In this document: positions 5,797 to 7,029 of the stretch, one piece after another
Numbering within the stretch: position 1 is the stretch's first letter
Layout of the letters: every line of letters starts with the position of its first letter
DNA from: Litoribrevibacter sp041590855
GTDB lineage: Bacteria; Pseudomonadota; Gammaproteobacteria; Pseudomonadales; Litoribrevibacteraceae
Direction: 5' to 3'
Length of the DNA: 7,029 bases
NCBI GenBank assembly: GCA_041590855.1
Contig: JBFHTA010000209.1
Location: 1 to 7,029 of the forward strand
Notes under the pieces: model-generated
The model's database searches: none
Seen by the model: the letters and a program-made list of their open reading frames with translations, nothing else
What the model was told of the DNA's origin: nothing
Program-made: the position numbers and the translations under genes

Positions 5797-7029
5797 GTGT
5801 TTAAGCCGTTGATTGTATGTACCCTAAGCAAGCTTTGTCAGGTGTCTGTTTACACGATGGCCCTGTTTATTTCGATAGCAAGCTCTATGGGCAGTAATTG
5901 CTATGCTTTGTCGGTTTCGTCGTTTCAGGCACCGCCGAAATCCGATATTGCTAACCAGACTCTGAAAACCTGGCGAAGTGCGTTTGAGTCGAAACAGGGG
6001 TTAATGACTGAGCTGCTGGCCGACCACCAATCTCCTGAGTCGAAGCTCTACATCAATGGCCTGGTATTGGAAAATTCGCCTTATTTATTAAGACATGCGA
6101 CCAATCCCATTAACTGGCAACCCTGGTCTGAGCAAGTGTTTGTGCAAGCCAAACAGCAAAAGAAACTGGTTTTCCTGTCCATTGGTTATTCCAGTTGTCA
6201 TTGGTGTGATGTTATGGAGAAAGAAAGTTTCAATGACGTTGGCATCGCTGAATTGTTGGCTGCGGATTACATTGCCGTAAAGGTCGACAGAGAAGAAAGA
6301 CCGGATATAGACAGTTACTACACGTCGGTATTGCAAGAAGTATTGGGTACGTCAGGGTGGCCAATTACCGTGATCTTGAATGCTAATGGCGACCCTCTCT
6401 TTGCAGCCTCCTATCTCGCAAAAGATAAATTATCGATATTGCTGCCTCGTTTATCTCGTCTGTCAAAAACCAACACGGACCTTATGAATGCCAATGCAAA
6501 GCAGATAACGGCGTTAGTGAAAGAACGGCACGCCAAGAAGCAATCCGCCACGTGGAACCCTCAGCTTTTAACGCAAACCACGAGTTCGCTAAAACAACGG
6601 TTGGACCCTGTTTCAGGTGGTTTCAACGGGTCGCCTAAATTTCCTAATGAAGCCATGCTGCTGTTTTCTTTGGAACGTCTGGCGCATGAATACGATGATC
6701 AGCTTGCAACGTTAGTCAAACTGCAGCTTAACAATATGATGTCCAAAGCCATGTATGACCATGTCAACGGTGGCTTTCATCGCTATGTCACTGACGACCA
6801 ATGGTTATTACCTCACTTTGAAAAGATGCTTTATAACCAGGCTCAGTTACTGATGGTCTACAGCAAGGCCTATCAGTTATTTGCTGATCCTTTGTATTTG
6901 GCGGTGCTTAATGACTTGCTGAGATTTACTGATGAGCATTTATATAGCCCAGACAAAGGCTTTTATACGTCGATCAATGCTGTGTATAAAAAACAGGATG
7001 GCGGTTTTTATACCTGGAAGCCTGCTGAA
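5797..7029 (+). CDS. Exported YyaL/SSP411-type (DUF255) thioredoxin-like protein, 3' partial
   Basis: The frame runs from a stop at 5782-5784 to the right edge (411 codons shown; relatives are usually near 700 residues). The N-terminal part is the DUF255 thioredoxin-like domain: ENSPYLLRHATNPINWQPW, FLSIGYSSCHWC with cysteines at residues 134 and 137, KVDREERPDID and GWPITV. The helical barrel-type region follows, with GGFNGSPKFPNE and GGFHRYVTDDQWLLPHFEKM. A hydrophobic leader ending NCYA indicates export, unlike most relatives, which lack a signal peptide. GTG 5797 is chosen because it supplies lysines before the hydrophobic core and has a weak GAG eight bases upstream; GTG 5842 and ATG 5857 are alternatives. 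Family deviations: CHWCD rather than CHWCH, FAASYLAK where FGGTYFPP is usual, and INAVYKKQDG in place of the acidic DADSEG-type motif. The biochemical function of the family is unsettled; redox activity here is inference. Confidence 0.85.
   Translation, partial: MFKPLIVCTLSKLCQVSVYTMALFISIASSMGSNCYALSVSSFQAPPKSDIANQTLKTWRSAFESKQGLMTELLADHQSPESKLYINGLVLENSPYLLRHATNPINWQPWSEQVFVQAKQQKKLVFLSIGYSSCHWCDVMEKESFNDVGIAELLAADYIAVKVDREERPDIDSYYTSVLQEVLGTSGWPITVILNANGDPLFAASYLAKDKLSILLPRLSRLSKTNTDLMNANAKQITALVKERHAKKQSATWNPQLLTQTTSSLKQRLDPVSGGFNGSPKFPNEAMLLFSLERLAHEYDDQLATLVKLQLNNMMSKAMYDHVNGGFHRYVTDDQWLLPHFEKMLYNQAQLLMVYSKAYQLFADPLYLAVLNDLLRFTDEHLYSPDKGFYTSINAVYKKQDGGFYTWKPAE

Noticed and set aside
6088..6336. 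Antisense frame and overlapping + frame (6095-6280) in the DUF255 region
   Set aside because: The main frame here carries the CHWC and VDREERPD motifs, so these are shadows.

Overview
The window looks like a piece of a Gram-negative, probably marine gammaproteobacterial, chromosome. This rests on a GlyGly-CTERM-like sorting segment behind a choice-of-anchor domain, an outer-membrane beta-barrel that ends in phenylalanine, and Sec-type signal peptides on the exported proteins. No species can be named from the sequence. Everything lies on the + strand, and the layout is dense. I saw no RNA gene, insertion sequence, CRISPR array or origin.

Region 1 (2-2320) is the 3' part of a large surface-protein gene, open at the left edge. 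It runs HYR/Ig-like, Calx-beta-like, PKD-like, calcium-binding DxDxDG repeats, an anchor domain and a glycine-rich/hydrophobic GlyGly-CTERM-like tail. A complete signal-peptide-like segment and an 8-strand-type outer-membrane barrel then follow in the same frame. The second half could be a separate OMP gene that has fused with, or overlaps, the first. A three-copy 15-bp in-frame repeat marks the junction.

Region 2 (2320-5676) starts on the last base of the preceding stop codon. It encodes an exported 1118-residue protein: signal peptide, about 450 helical residues of no family I recognise, seven calcium-binding FG-GAP/VCBS motifs and a C-terminal ASPIC/UnbV domain (CRTAC1-like). By eye, the helical region is a tandem duplication whose units resemble histone folds. 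This is the most unusual observation here.

Region 3 (5677-5796) is a short spacer with a weak hairpin and an A/C-rich leader. Region 4 (5797 to the right edge) is the 5' part of an exported, divergent YyaL/SSP411-type (DUF255) thioredoxin-like protein with a CHWC motif.

The first two genes are probably co-transcribed and translationally coupled. All three products appear to act outside the cytoplasm. A shared role in building or anchoring a calcium-dependent surface complex is an inference from order and export signals only.
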